From Isoetes taiwanensis (lineage: Eukaryota > Streptophyta > Lycopodiopsida > Isoetales > Isoetaceae), in NCBI GenBank assembly GCA_021234155.1, contig JAJEKV010000169.1, forward strand, positions 684,978 to 748,977: a stretch of DNA of 64,000 nucleotides, written 5' to 3'. Positions 22,740 through 35,290 of the stretch are shown here, one piece after another (the stretch's first letter is position 1; every line of letters starts with the position of its first letter). The translations under genes were made by a program, and so were the position numbers. Below the pieces are notes generated by a model. The model saw nothing but the letters and a program-made list of their open reading frames with translations, searched no databases and was not told the DNA's origin.

Positions 22740-25700
22740 CTAGGTGGGAACAACTCTTCTAAGAAAGCTAGTGGTTGTACCGAATGTGAACATGGCAGCG
22801 AAGAACAATAATAGAACTTGATCAAAAACCAGAAGTCCGCGCCTCCACAGGTTGTCTCTATATCTACTACATTCTTCTGATAATTCCAGATCCTTGATCT
22901 GATTTTTCAAAAAGAAAATGAACTTCCCAAAATTTTTCAGCTTCACTCCATTTGCAGTGAGCACAATTTTCATCTGCTCATTTTCAACAGGCACCTCAGG
23001 ATCCTGCAGGTCAAGACCTTCACAAGGAGGAAGAGCATTTGCAATCACTTGATCCAAGTTAATAAGCTGAGATTCAAGTTTTGCCCTCTCATGCACTTCG
23101 TACTCAATTCTGGCTTCTAATTCTTTAATACTTGGTCCTTGTCCACATCTTGATTCTAAATCTGCTGTAACTTCTAACCATTTGGCCTCCAGCTCTGCTC
23201 GGTAGTTTTGCTGCTCATTTAGGCGAGCAGAAGAAACTTCAAGCTGGTATGTCAACTCATCAAGTTTATGTTCTTGGGTACCAGAAATTTGACAATAGGT
23301 ATCTGCCCTCCTCTGCAGCTCAGTCCTCTCAGCTTGCATGGAGTTCAAGTGGCAACGGAGCTCATTTATGGTTGCCTCTGCAGCTAATCTGCACTTGTAT
23401 TCTTGTTCTAAAGTCTCTGTCTTTTCTCTTGCAATCTCTTCTAGGACAAAAGCATGCATCTCCAGTCCTCTAAATGCCTCCACAGAACCAAGATAACATT
23501 CTGCCTCTGTTTGTGGCAGATCTATTTTCTGCTGCCCTAACCTATTAGAGCAAGTTGTCTGCTCTTTCATGTCAATCATCTGCCTAGAGTTCCTAATTTC
23601 CAGCTCCATCCTCCTACATTTCTCATCTCTCAAATCTTTGGCCCTGTCTTCTGCCAACATATGGTATTCCAAAACTTTTCTTTCCAATGCTTGGATCTTA
23701 TCTGCATTCTTATTCTCTGCTTGAAAAACCTTGCTTTTTTCATTCTTAAGATCGCGGGACTTCTCCCTAAGGAGATTTTTAAGTGAAAATACTTGCTCTT
23801 TCAAGCTACTCAGCTCAGCACCTTTGTTGCCATAGTCAACCCTGCGATTACGTACTTCTTCACACCCTTTTGTTTTATCTTCAGCAACAGACTTGAGTCT
23901 TGTTAGCTGCTTCTTTAGTTCAGCTATCTTGTCTTCGGATGCCTTTAACTTAGATGATTGCAATGTGCATACTTTCATGAGATATTGTGGTTGGTCCCTA
24001 GCTGCCAGCTTGTTTACTGTCTCCTCCCAATTTTTCAAACTTGTCTCTGGTTCACTTTCACAAAACTTTGCTGCATCATTTACCAGGCTATGAACAAAGA
24101 CTTCTGGAGCAGAATGACGCACAGCAGGTGGTATTTCAAAGGTGTGCCACGATTCTACCCTCAGAGCCTCTCTCATTTGTTCCACATGCCCCTTAATTTT
24201 AAAAAAGCTCTCCAGTAGGTCTATATTGAATGCTTTCTCAGATTTTGGGTCATAACGCACAAACTTCGATAGATTATCTAAGAGAGCCAACAACTTTTGT
24301 GAAGTTTCAACCTTGAGCGCTTCTGAATCCTGTTTGTTTTTTCTTCCTTTTACTGGCTTGAATTCTTGGATTTTGTCTGAAGCAAGCTTCTTCCTCAAAG
24401 TCTCAATAGACAAGTCTTCAAGGTTCTGGGGAGAACTATATGCAGTTAATGCCAATATAGATTCGTACCTTTTTTCCTCGTCAAGTTTTAGTCTATTTTC
24501 CAGTTCTGCCCACTGCTTCTGTTGGTTATCCAATGCAGTTGCAAAGTTCTCCATTTCCATGAGAAGTGCATCCGTTTTTGCAGCTTGGTCTCCCAAGATG
24601 CTCTCCATCCTCCTCTCCTCTACCCTAAAAGTTTCATGTAACTGCCCATATTCTTCTCTCAGTTTTGCTAGATTTCCTGCAAGCTTCTTGTTCACATGCT
24701 GAGCTTTGAGCATGGAACTTGAATTGCACTTGGAGAGTTCAAATGGGAGACGAGCTTCTAGGGGATCTATTTCAACTCTTATGTCATTCAATTGTCGTAC
24801 CAACTTGTGATTCTCCTTGGTCAGAGCTTCGAATCCAGCAGCCCTTTCTGAGGCGAGTGCCTTGTAATGAGCCAATTCATTCTGTAACTTAGCAATATCT
24901 ACAGCATGCTTATGCGTTTCTTCAATTCGAAGAGAACGTCCTGCTTCCAGCTCTTGAGATCTTTCTGGATTCTTCTTGAGCAATAGCATTTGGGCTCGTG
25001 TATTTCCTGCATCAGAAATATCCTTTTCCTTTCTTGAAGCAGCAGTTCTTTGCCTGGAGTCCTCGATTAACTTCTTGAAGAATGCCACTTGCCTTTTTAA
25101 GGCATCTACCTTAGCTTCTGCAAGGTTTTTTAGTCTAATTGCCTTCCTTAACTCCTGATTCTGCATGGTTTTTCCTTGTTGATGAGTTTGATTCTCTGAA
25201 AACTCTAATGGCTTCATAAAGGCTGTAAGTTGAGCTTCAAGAAGCTGTTTTTCCAGCCTTTCATTTTGTAATTGTGACTCCATATGGCTTTTCCTTTTTT
25301 CTTGCTCAGATAATTCTTCGGCAAGTAAGGTTATATGCTGTTTCAACTCGTCAGTTCTATTGATCTCATAGTTTGTTGAACTTCCAATCTCTGACTTGAT
25401 ACCATGATCTTTATGACTGGAGGAGCTCTCAAGGTCATGTCTCTGCTTCGGTTCTTCATCTAATTGCAAAAGATTTAGGTTTTCTTGAATCTCAAATTCA
25501 GTACCTTCGTGTTTTGGGCTGACACTAACTTCCGCATCTGCTATAGTGGCCTGCTCAATATCCTGGATTGTCTTCTTTATCTGCCTTGAATGTGGATAAT
25601 CAAGTGGTCCATTGAGTTGTTTGATGTGTATAACTCTTGTTTTGTTTCGTGGGATCTTCTCTTCTGTAGTATCAGGATTGACAGGTGACCTGCAAGTCGA

Positions 25701-26021
25701 AGCCTTATTCTGTTTTGGCCTCATGTGCTCTGGAGATTTTCCTTGGTATCGGGCTGCAAATCTATCTAAGTAGTTCCTCCCTTTAGTGCTCACAACAGAG
25801 GAGTTATTTTTCATATCCATATCGTCCCACAACCTTGGAGCTGCAGCCAATGGTTCAGGTTCTGGATCAGGAATACAATTATTTTCAATAACACATTCTT
25901 CTTGCATTCCTTCATCTATCTCTGCAGATTTTTCTAATGACCTGCTCAGCTGGAAATCTTCCTGGTGAAAATCATTACAAAACACTCTCTTCAGTTGATC
26001 GTCATTGCTGCTTCCTTGCAT
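22740..26021 (-). CDS. long coiled-coil, tail-anchored KASH-like protein (ends VVPT)
   Basis: A single uninterrupted frame of 1093 residues. Residues ~1-200 are polar and look disordered (PDPEPEPLAAAPRLWDD, RFAARYQGKSPEH). From ~200 to ~1030 the protein is almost continuous heptad-rich coiled coil (for example ELKQHITLLAEELSEQEKRK). It ends with a hydrophobic segment of ~25 residues (1062-1087) preceded by WRR, then RRVVPT and the stop. Plant KASH proteins of the outer nuclear membrane (WIP, SINE and TIK families) end in hydrophobic-V-P-T after one membrane span; that tail inserts into SUN-domain trimers in the perinuclear space. The inferred role is an outer nuclear-membrane tether linking SUN proteins to cytoplasmic partners. 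It does not look like WIP, WIT or SINE in the body, being about twice the length of a WIP, so I give no symbol. The listed Met is probably not the true start; see 26022-26174. Confidence 0.75.
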   Translation of the reverse strand: MQGSSNDDQLKRVFCNDFHQEDFQLSRSLEKSAEIDEGMQEECVIENNCIPDPEPEPLAAAPRLWDDMDMKNNSSVVSTKGRNYLDRFAARYQGKSPEHMRPKQNKASTCRSPVNPDTTEEKIPRNKTRVIHIKQLNGPLDYPHSRQIKKTIQDIEQATIADAEVSVSPKHEGTEFEIQENLNLLQLDEEPKQRHDLESSSSHKDHGIKSEIGSSTNYEINRTDELKQHITLLAEELSEQEKRKSHMESQLQNERLEKQLLEAQLTAFMKPLEFSENQTHQQGKTMQNQELRKAIRLKNLAEAKVDALKRQVAFFKKLIEDSRQRTAASRKEKDISDAGNTRAQMLLLKKNPERSQELEAGRSLRIEETHKHAVDIAKLQNELAHYKALASERAAGFEALTKENHKLVRQLNDIRVEIDPLEARLPFELSKCNSSSMLKAQHVNKKLAGNLAKLREEYGQLHETFRVEERRMESILGDQAAKTDALLMEMENFATALDNQQKQWAELENRLKLDEEKRYESILALTAYSSPQNLEDLSIETLRKKLASDKIQEFKPVKGRKNKQDSEALKVETSQKLLALLDNLSKFVRYDPKSEKAFNIDLLESFFKIKGHVEQMREALRVESWHTFEIPPAVRHSAPEVFVHSLVNDAAKFCESEPETSLKNWEETVNKLAARDQPQYLMKVCTLQSSKLKASEDKIAELKKQLTRLKSVAEDKTKGCEEVRNRRVDYGNKGAELSSLKEQVFSLKNLLREKSRDLKNEKSKVFQAENKNADKIQALERKVLEYHMLAEDRAKDLRDEKCRRMELEIRNSRQMIDMKEQTTCSNRLGQQKIDLPQTEAECYLGSVEAFRGLEMHAFVLEEIAREKTETLEQEYKCRLAAEATINELRCHLNSMQAERTELQRRADTYCQISGTQEHKLDELTYQLEVSSARLNEQQNYRAELEAKWLEVTADLESRCGQGPSIKELEARIEYEVHERAKLESQLINLDQVIANALPPCEGLDLQDPEVPVENEQMKIVLTANGVKLKNFGKFIFFLKNQIKDLELSEECSRYRDNLWRRGLLVFDQVLLLFFAAMFTFGTTTSFLRRVVPT

Positions 26022-26174
26022 TATGCCTATCTCATCCTCAAATTTGAATTGTGCTTCAGCAAAAATCTTAAGTCCTGTGTTGACTACATTGTGAGATTCT
26101 CCTTCAGATTTAAAAATTCTTCTTGAGCACCTCCGATAGCTTCACTATGAACACCTGCGCTGTTTAGATTTCAT
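26022..26174 (-). other. probable frameshifted N-terminus of the KASH-like protein
   Basis: The paralogous segment at 31500-31686 reads as one frame starting MKSKQARGVHGEAMEVLKK and joins the shared motif DFHQEDFQLSRSLE. The same DNA here has an aligned ATG at 26172-26174 but several small deletions and insertions relative to the other copy, so its frame breaks after six codons. The true protein probably starts at 26174 and is ~50-60 residues longer at its N-terminus than the open frame beginning at 26021 suggests. Confidence 0.65.
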
Positions 26175-27844
26175 TTATTCTCCTTTGCTGCCCATAAAAT
26201 ATAACTATAGTTCAGAACCTTTTAAGACGGGACAACATACAACACTGCCGAGTAATAATGCAACTAGATGCAGAGCATATGATATTATACCATTTCACAC
26301 CGAGACCAGTCTTGACTGCTTCAAAATTGGTGCTCACTGCTTGGCCTAATTGGTAGGTGCATGGACCTGTGAGGCATGTAGAATATTTAATAATTGATCA
26401 TCGTTATTTACTAATAAATGTCAACATTTTGAATTGTGAGTAAACATTTCTAACGTAGAGCCTGTTTAGAGGCAGGCTGGAGAGTTGAACTCCAGAATAT
26501 TCCCAACATACTTTTCTTCTAATTAAGATATGGAACTGGTTTATGATAACATGGCATAAATGGTCCTCCTACCAATAGATTGTTCTAGCGATTTCACCTA
26601 GTCTGGGGTTATACTACACCTTATTAGTCTATAAATATGCTAAATAAGGCATCTGCTGCTGTTCATGGAAGTGATTAAAACTCCGGGGAAAAAAATGGAA
26701 ATTACTAGAATAACAGAATGCGTTTCTTCGAAATAAAGATACAGAGTTGTGTGGACAAAGGATCCAGAATTTATCTATTTATGATTTATGCCATTGATAT
26801 AAATATGCAGGTTACGTACCCTCAGGATGATACCAGAGCACATTTGAAGAAAAACCGACTTCACGTTACTTTTGTTGGCATAATACAGATGTCTAAACAC
26901 AAAGAAGAACATGTAAGTGGCTGGAAAAAACAAGCAAGCAAAATCGAATGTCAGTGATTTACCCTAAGACGATTAGGAGATGTTCCAAAAGCAATTTAGC
27001 ATTGAAGGAATGAATAGGCTAGGTCTTCGGCCCACAAGCATGAGACACGCCGTTTCCTGTTTGACGGCACCGTGAAAGAAAATCCTTTGCCTGTTCAGCA
27101 CCTTGTTCGCCAAACAGACATGTCCAGTCATCAGCCAACTATTTAAATTCGCCCTTTTAAAACTTTTGAAAAGGTAGAAACAAGATGATGACTCATCGAA
27201 GGGTTTACCCTCTTTTGCTTGAGGAGGGTGTTAGGGCGGATCCCCATTACAGAAAAACCCAGTTTCTGGGTTTTGTCACGTAAGAATTCAAGACCATTTT
27301 CATTGAAAATAGCTACTCCGAGCTCTCGAAGTGGAGCAAGAACCAAAATCATGATGGCTAAACTAGCTACAAGATTTTCAGATGGAGTGAAGGAGCATCT
27401 GAAAATTTTGCCGGATTTAGCCACAAGATTTTCAGATGGAGTGAAGGAGCATCTGAAAATTTTGCCGGATTCTGTGCCATGTCATCCTAATTCAGTTCCT
27501 GTAAAACTAATAGGAACGGGAAATCATGCAGTCGGAATTGCCATGTGGCACAGGAACTCCCCAAAAAGAGCCTAATGGAGATGGGCCCTTATTCTAATTC
27601 TTCCCTATGGGCCTGGAATATTTCTGTTGACCTTTGAATTCTTGGGTCATATTGAAAGGGGGTGTTAAAGCCACAATATTGTCTTACGCACTATTGTCTC
27701 GGATTTAGGCAAGTAGATTTGCAATGTTGCATATCAAATCGAAGAATGCCCCTTTCCTCAAAGGGCTTTATAGTTGATCTGGAAGATAGATGTTGTTTAA
27801 CGTCCACAGGAACCCTACAGCAGGCTATGGGACGGGTTGAGTTT

Positions 27845-27905
27845 GGGCAGTCTCAAACTCAAGATCTACTTGTTCTAAGACTAGTGTGTTACCACTAGAC
27901 CCCTT
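27845..27905 (-). mobile_element. tRNA-derived SINE head (A and B boxes)
   Basis: On the minus strand GGTCTAGTGGTAACACACTAG resembles a Pol III A box, and about 35 bases later GAGTTTGAGACTGCCC resembles a B box. The spacing fits a tRNA-related SINE promoter. Copy B carries a diverged version near 33396-33457. The tail is not defined. Confidence 0.4.
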
Positions 27906-29219
27906 TATAGATCCGGAATACCCGGGCAAGTGGAAGAAAAAGATAAAAAGGTTGCTAGTAAAGTGAAGTTTGATCTTAAGCGGATCCTTAATGCTAATGT
28001 ATATAAAGGAAGTTCATATAAAAAACACACTTGTGAAATTTGTATCTCTCGCCCTATACAGCGAGAGACAAATTTTATACGTATACCTCCTCTCGAGCTC
28101 AAGAGGATATTGTCTCTCGGGCCTTAACAATGGGTGAAAGCATGTTGTAGTGGAACACCCTGGGTGTCCCCCCTGTCCTCCTAAAAATGTGGTGGGAGAT
28201 ATCAAATTTGTGGTGCGATTTTAAATGTTTGTTTGGCGCCTAGTGCATGTACTGCCCGGATTCAATCATTTCTTGAAGCGCAACAACCCGATTCCTCGCC
28301 ACCCGTCCCATTCCAATTCCCTCGCTACCCGTCCCATTTCCAATCTCCACCCAATGGATTTCTAAACCCCGACCCACCACCTTTCAAGCACCACGGCTAT
28401 GGCGCTTAATCCTTTGTGGGATCAATCCGTTCATACCTTCAATCATTTAATTTGGAAGCAAATCTGCCTAAAATCTCAAACCGAGCACAGTTAAAGAGAA
28501 AGAACTCCCAGGAACAAGAACGGGATCATAAAAGGCGTAAAGGAAAAAGACAAAGGGAAGCTAAAGAAGAATTAGCAAAAAATTGCAATAGCGGAGGGAG
28601 GATCCACCAGCGGCCTCTACCAGGCGTCGGATGGTATTAAAATTGTTATCTTCATTTCATAGCACCACTAAAAGGCTTGTCTAAATGATAAGAAAGAGGT
28701 TTACTAGATTATCTGCGGGATGACACAATGGGCCAATACTTGGCGAAGAGCCGAAAAGATTTGCAAGCCAAGAGCATTGTGGTCGCGACAACCTCGGGGC
28801 TTCCATTCAACTTATGAAGAAGTCTAACAGCAATGGCGGTTTAGCAGCCAAGAGTAGTTGCCTTGCTATGGTCGTAGTAAGAGGAAGCATTAATACCGAA
28901 AAGTGCTAATCTGGCCGTTCTGGGGTTTTGGTAAAGCTGGGGGTGTTCATCCTAGGAATCTTACCAAAGCAAAATTGAAGAGGGAAGAGATAGATTGCAA
29001 AGGGGGAAATGGGTTTTGTACAAAAGAGTTAGAAGAGCGGATGCAATTCCCAATTACTGTCATAGAACTTGTGCGACAATTTTGGATAAAAAACAGTGGG
29101 GTCTCTCCAAATGCAAAAGGATGTTAAGTTGAAGATTGGAACGAAATGTAAGAGGGATCATGCCACTCTCACTATCTGGAAGAATCATAGGTTATTTCAT
29201 TTCTTCATCTTCACCACAT

Positions 29220-29760
29220 TTTTTATTGTTAATGTGGTATGTGGTTAGTGATTGCTTGTGATATGTGGTTCTTTGTGGTTGAGTGATTGCTTGTGGTGTG
29301 TGGTGCCTATTAATCTTTGTGATATATGATATGTCTTTGCCTAGTGTGGTGAGGCACGTGGTGTGAAATAAATCTTGTCAATATATGCTTTGTGGTGCCT
29401 AGTGTGGTGAATAACATGGTGTAAAATACATCTTTGTAATATATGCTATGTGGTGCCTAGTGTGGTGAAAAATATGGTGTAAAATAAAAATGCTCTAAAT
29501 ATAAAACTTGTGGTGCCTAGTGTGGTGAATAACATGGTGTAAAATAAATGTTTTCGTAATATATGCTATGTGGGTCCCCAGTGTGGTGAATAACATGGTG
29601 TGGTGTCTAGTGTGGTGCCTAGTGTGGTGCGGTGTGGTGCCCTAGTGTGGTGCCTAGTGTGGTTAAAAATATGGTGTAAAATAAATGCTGTAATATATAT
29701 TCTATGTAGTTGCCTAGTGTGGTGAATAACGAGGTGTAAGATGAATGTCCCAGTAATATA
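29220..29760 (+). repeat. ~60-bp GTGGTGCCTAGTGTGGTG tandem repeats
   Basis: Six or more degenerate units contain GTGGTGCCTAGTGTGGTGAA, ACATGGTGTAAAATAAAT and AATATATGCTATG. The block is duplicated at 34780-35290. Confidence 0.8.
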
Positions 29761-31049
29761 TGCTCCTTTGGCAATAGAAATCTCAGCATTTAATTGACAG
29801 TGAAAGTGACACTTTAAGAAAAATTACATTAAGGATGGACAAATGGGACGAGAATCATTGGAAATCTGTCACATCAAATGCAAAGGTCAATCATTCAAAA
29901 GTTGGCTGGGAAGCATTGAGGGCAAAACCATAAAATCTAGTTTTGCATGCGCAGACATTATTATCTGAAATCCAGCTATGGCGGAAGAAAAAGCGAATGA
30001 GAACACGAAACCACAAACAATTTCACCGGTTCAAATGCAACAGATCCGGTAGGACCTATACCGGAGCAAATAAACCAGAACAGAGGCGGATATTAGAGGC
30101 GGAGGACCCATGAATTTCGAGGTATTCTAGGCTTAAAACATAGGTTAATTCCTGATGGGCTTAAAGAATTAGAAGCCAAGGCGTGATAGGCGATTGCCTT
30201 TCTTTGTAGTAGATGTTGTTTTACAGATGATGTTGTTTACACGATGCATGCCGGGGAGACTTAACAGAGCTGGGTGCGTACCGTGAATTTCTGCGGGGGT
30301 GGTGTATGATTCTCGAGGATGAGTTCAGCTCTCCCCTGTGCTTGAGGAAGAGGATATGTTCATCCAACTAAAGCGAGAAATGATCCATGCTTCAATACAT
30401 TAAAAAGTGCTCGGCCGAGCCGATGCATGGAGACACAACAACTTTGAGACAATACTTTATGAATCAGATCATAAGTGGGGCAAACGAGAAGCTCATGTTT
30501 TAGTGTTGCCGGATTACACCAACTATTCAAAGGAGAAACACTTGATGAAGTCTTGAACATTACTTGGAAGAAGAAGAGTTACAGATCTCACAATGCGATC
30601 TGATTGAGGCCCAATATCGTATGTCATCTCTAATGCATTTTGATAATACTAGAAGCTCAGGGGTTATAGTTTTCCCTCGATTTTTCTCGGATACTTCATT
30701 TCATAAGAAGTATGAACTATTCTACCGGTATGGTAGATTTCCATATGTATTTTTCTCCCTTTGAAATATAAAACAACGTTTTGCATCACCACGCCTTCAC
30801 CACCGGTTTTTCACCGCTTTCACCACAGATTTCCACCATAATCACCCAGGGGCATTGACCATTTTTGACCCGATTCGAAATGGAATGGCTCATGGATTCA
30901 GCGATAAGATCTTGACTGATTTTGGTGACGCATATATGGATCCCAAATTAGTCCCCCGATTTGATATGAAAGTATTGGGAAAAATCCACTTACTTGGCAA
31001 TTGTGTGAAAGGGTACTGTATAGATACTTTTATGAATTAGTGGCCTGCC

Positions 31050-31686
31050 CAATATCCTGATTGTCTCTTTTATCTGCCTTGAATGGATAATCAAGTGGTC
31101 CATTGAGTTGTTTGATCTTGGCTAACTCTTTGCCTTGTTTCTGTGGATCTTCTCTGTAGTATCAGGATTGACAGGTGACCTGCAAGTCAAGCCTTTGGCC
31201 CCCTGTTTTGGCCTCATGTGCCTTGGAGATTTTCCTTGCATCGGGCTGCAATCTATCTAAGTAGTTCCTCCCTTTAGTGCTCAACAGAGGAGTTATTTTT
31301 CATATCCATATCATTCCACAACCTTGGAGCTGCAGCCAATGGTCTAGGGTTCCTGGATCAGGAATACAATTATTTTCAATAACATTACTCCTTTGCATTC
31401 CTCTTCCACTATCTCTGCAGATTTCTAATGACCTGCTCAGCTGGAAATCCTCCTGGTGAAAATCCTCATACAAAACACTCCTGGCCTTTCTGAAGCTTGG
31501 ATCAGTCATTGCTGCTTCCTTGCATATGCCTATCTCATCCTCAAATTTGAATTGTGCTTCAGCAAAAAATCTTAAGTCCTGTGTTGACTCATATTGTGAG
31601 ATTCTCCCTTCAGATTTAAAAAATTCCCTCTTCTTGAGCACCTCCATAGCTTCACCATGAACACCTCGCGCTTGTTTAGATTTCAT
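31050..31686 (-). pseudogene. duplicated 5' fragment of the KASH-like gene
   Basis: On the minus strand from ATG at 31684-31686, 128 codons are open. They include RFFAEAQFKFEDEIGICKEA and DFHQEDFQLSRSLE, matching the neighbourhood of residues 1-30 of the main protein and extending its N-terminus. After NNCIPDP the frame is lost relative to the main copy, and the fragment stops where the duplication begins at ~31040. It lacks the coiled coil and the membrane tail. It is useful mainly as evidence for the true start of the full-length gene. Confidence 0.75.
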
Positions 31687-34600
31687 TTATTCTCCCTGCC
31701 GCCCCTATGTAAAATATAACTATAGTCTCAGGAACCTTTAAGACGGGACAACATACAACACTGCCGAGTAATAATGCAACTAGATGCAGAAAGCATATGA
31801 TATTATACCATTTCACACCGAGACTGTAGTCTCTGACTGTTTCAAAATTGTGCCTCACTGCTTGGCCTAATTGGTAGGTGGCTGGACCTGTGAGGCATGT
31901 AGAATATTTAATAATTGATCATCGTTATTTACTAATAAATGTCAACATTTTGAATTGTGAGTAAACATTTCTAACGTAGAGCCTGTTTAGAGGCAGGCTG
32001 AGAGTTGAACCCAGAATATTCCCAACATACTTTTCTTCTAATTGGCATATGGAACTGGTTTATGATAACATGGCATAAATGGTCCCCTACCAATAGATTG
32101 TTCTAGCGGGATTTCACCTAGTCTAAGTTATACTACACCTTATTAGTCTTATAAATATGCTAAATAAGGTAATTCATGCTGTTCAAAGGAAGTGGATTAA
32201 ACCTGGGGAAAAAAATGGAAATTACTAGAATAAATAGAACAAGTTTCTTCGAAATAAAGATAGAGTTGTGTGGACAAAGGATCCAGAATGATTCATTTAT
32301 GATTTATGCCATTGATATAAATATGCAGGTTACGTCTCTCAGGATGATACCAGAGCACATTTGAAGAAAACCGGACTTCACGTTACTTTTGTTGGCATAA
32401 TGGCTAGATGTCTAAAACACAAAGAAGAACATGTAAGTGGCTGGAAAACAAGCAAGCAAAAATCGAATGCTGCGGATTTACCCTAAGACGATTAGGATGT
32501 TCCAAAAGCTAAATTTAGCATTGAAGGAATGAATAGGTTTTCAGGTCTTCGGCCCACAAGCATGAGACATCAGCTGCTCCTTGCTCTGATTTGGCACCGT
32601 GAAAGAAAATCCTTTGCCTGTTCAGCACCTTGTCTTCAAGCCAAACAGGACATGTCCAGTCATCAGCCAACTATTTAAATCTGCCCTTAAAACTTTTGAA
32701 AAGGTAGAAACAAGATGATGACTCATCGAAGGGTTTACCCTCTTTGCTTGAGGAGGGTGTTAGGGTGATCCCTCATGTAGTAAAAACCCAAGCCTGCCTC
32801 TGTCAATGTAAGAATTCAAGACCATTTTCATTGAAAATAGCTGTTCCGGAAGCCTCGAAGTGGAGCAAGAACTGCAAATCATGATGAAGTAAACTAATAC
32901 AAGGATTTTCAGATGGAGGAAGGGAGCATCCCAGCTCTTTTGGCTCTGATTTAGCCACAAGATTTCATGGGGATGGAGTGAAGGAGCATCTGAAAAATTT
33001 GGCTCTGACATTCTCAGGCCATGCTTCATCCTAATTCAGCCTCAGAAACTAATAGGAACCTGAAATCATGCAAATTTTAATTGCTATGTGGCAATGTGAA
33101 CCCCAAAAGAGCCTTAGTAATGGAGATGGGCCCTTATTCTACCCTTCCCTATGTAAACTGGAATATTTCTCATGGACCTTTGAATTTCCTTGGTCATATT
33201 GAAAGTTGGGTGTTAGCCACAATATTGTCTTAATGACCATTGTCTCCTGATTTAGGCAAGTGATTTGCAATGCTGCATACATCAAATTCAAGGAAATGCC
33301 CCTTCCCTGTGCTGGGCTTTATAGTTGATCCTGAAGTTAGATGTTGCTTAACGCCCACAGAACCCTAAGCAAGAAAGAAGTGGGACCTGCCAGCTCAAGG
33401 CCTCAAACTCAAGATCTACTCTTTGTTCTAAGATTCGTGTGTTACCACTAGGACCCCTTTATAGATCCCAATGTAATTCCTGCAAGTGGAAGAAAAAGAT
33501 AAAAAGGTTGCTAGTAAAGGAAGCTTGATCCTAAGTTTTTGATCCTAATGCCAATGTATATAAAGGGAAGTTCATATAAAAACCACAATTTGTGAAACTC
33601 TTGTATCTCTGCCCCATACAAATGAGAGACAATTTATAATGATACCCTTCCCTCGAAAGCCTCAAGAGGATATTGTCTCTGCCTTAACAACAATGGGTGA
33701 AAGCATGTTGTAGTGGAACACCTCGTTGTCCCCCGTCCTCCTAAAAATGTGGTGGAGATATCAAATTTAGGAAAGGATTTTAAATGTTTGTTTGGCTTCT
33801 AGTGCATGTGTAATCAGCCCGGATTCAACCACTCTTTGAACTCCGCAGTCAACCCTGATTCCTATTTCTAATTCATTCCATTCCACTTCCTGATGCTTCA
33901 CCCGTCCCATTCCAATCTCCACCGAATCGATTTCTAAACCCACTACCCAATCTCTGGCCACTTCTCTCTCCTCAAGCACACTACATAGCTTAATCCTGGG
34001 TTGTGGATCAACCGTCCATAATTCCTCTAACTTCATTTAATTTGAAGCAAATCCTAAACCCCAGAGATAGCTAGGAGAACAGAATGGACCAGTAGATTCA
34101 TAGGTGGAGGGAATGGAGGACTCATTTGACCAGAATTTACTAGAGGCATTGCATGGTATTAAATCTGTTATCTCTATCACATAGCACCACTAAAGGCTTT
34201 AATCTAACAAATGGACAAGAAAGAGAGGTTTTACTAGATTTCTATCCCAGGATGATTACAATAATAAGGACAAAATGTGACTTGGCTAAGAGCTCGAAAG
34301 ATTTTGCAAGCCAAGGAGTGATTGTGGGTCAGCAACCCCTGTGGCTTCCATTCAACTCTAGAAGAAGTCTTAACAAAGAATGACAGCTTTAGCAGCCCAA
34401 GAGTAGCTGCCTTGCTATGGTCGTAGTGAGGCAGCTTACTAATACCGAAAAGTGCTAACCCACAAGGTTCTGGCCTTGGTAAACCGGGTGTTCATCCTAG
34501 GAATCTTACCAAAGCAAAATTGAAGAGGGAAGAGATGGATTGCAAAGGGGGAAATGGGTTTTGTACAAAAGAGTTGGGAAGAGTGTGATGCACCCCAATT

Positions 34601-34779
34601 CCTCACATGAATCCCAGAAAGCTGAATTTTGAACCTGAAACGTAAAGAGGGTCCTCCAAAATGCAAAGGATGCTAAGTCTTAAGACTGAACCAAAATGTA
34701 AGAGGAGGATCATGCCACTCAATTATCCTGAAGAACTCATGGGTTATTTTATACTTCTTCATCTCACCACATTTTATTG

Positions 34780-35290
34780 TTAATGTGGTATGTGGTTAGT
34801 GATTGCCTTGTGATGTGGCTGTCGTGTGGGTTTAGTGATCATTGTGGTGTGTGGTGTTCTATTAATGCCGTGGATATATGATATGTGCCGTTTTAGTGGT
34901 GGAGTAACTGGTGTGAAATAAATGTCAATAATATATGCCTGTGGTGCCTAGTGGTGAATAACATGGTGTAAAACATACATGTCAGAATATATGCCATGTG
35001 GTGCCTAGTGTGGTGAAAATATGGTAAAATAAACGCCCTAAATATACCTCTAGGGTGCCTAGTGTGGTGAATAACATGTGGTGTGTGCCTGCCTGTATGG
35101 TCCCTAGGTGTGGTGTTAAATGGTGTGGTGTCTAGTGTGGTGCCTAGTGTAAGCTGCAAGCTCTAGTGTGGTGCCCAGTGTGGTTAAAATATGGTGTAAA
35201 ATAAATGTCGTGAATATATCTCTATGTGGTGCCTAGTGTGGTGAATAACTAGGTGGGGTGATGAATGTCCTGTGAATATATGCCTGTTCT
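34780..35290 (+). repeat. GTGGTG tandem repeats, second copy
   Basis: Diverged counterpart of 29220-29760 within duplication copy B. Unit boundaries are blurred by small indels. Confidence 0.75.

Larger units (their letters stand above)
25544..31037. repeat. tandem segmental duplication, copy A
   Basis: 5494 bp that recur head-to-tail as 31038-36607. The copy begins inside the KASH-like coding region (TAGTGGCCTGC) and ends at TACTTTTATGAAT. Outside the gene it holds upstream non-coding DNA, a SINE-like head, a possible CACTA end near 28151 (GCATGTTGTAGTG) and a block of ~60-bp repeats. I see no second gene in 26175-31037. A 50-bp unit is doubled at 27369-27470. Confidence 0.9.

Noticed and set aside
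22507-22825. Short minus-strand ORFs at the 3' end of the KASH-like gene
   Set aside because: They overlap the 3' flank and C-terminal codons in another frame and have no motif.
23249-25968. Plus-strand ORFs of 60-129 residues opposite the KASH-like gene
   Set aside because: They are antisense shadows of the long minus-strand coding frame.
26335-26370. A-box-like TGGCCTAATTGGTAGG, possible tRNA or SINE
   Set aside because: No B box 30-45 bases downstream and no cloverleaf.
29220-29760. CRISPR-like array of regularly spaced repeats
   Set aside because: Units are degenerate ~60-bp tandem repeats without unique spacers, in a eukaryotic context.
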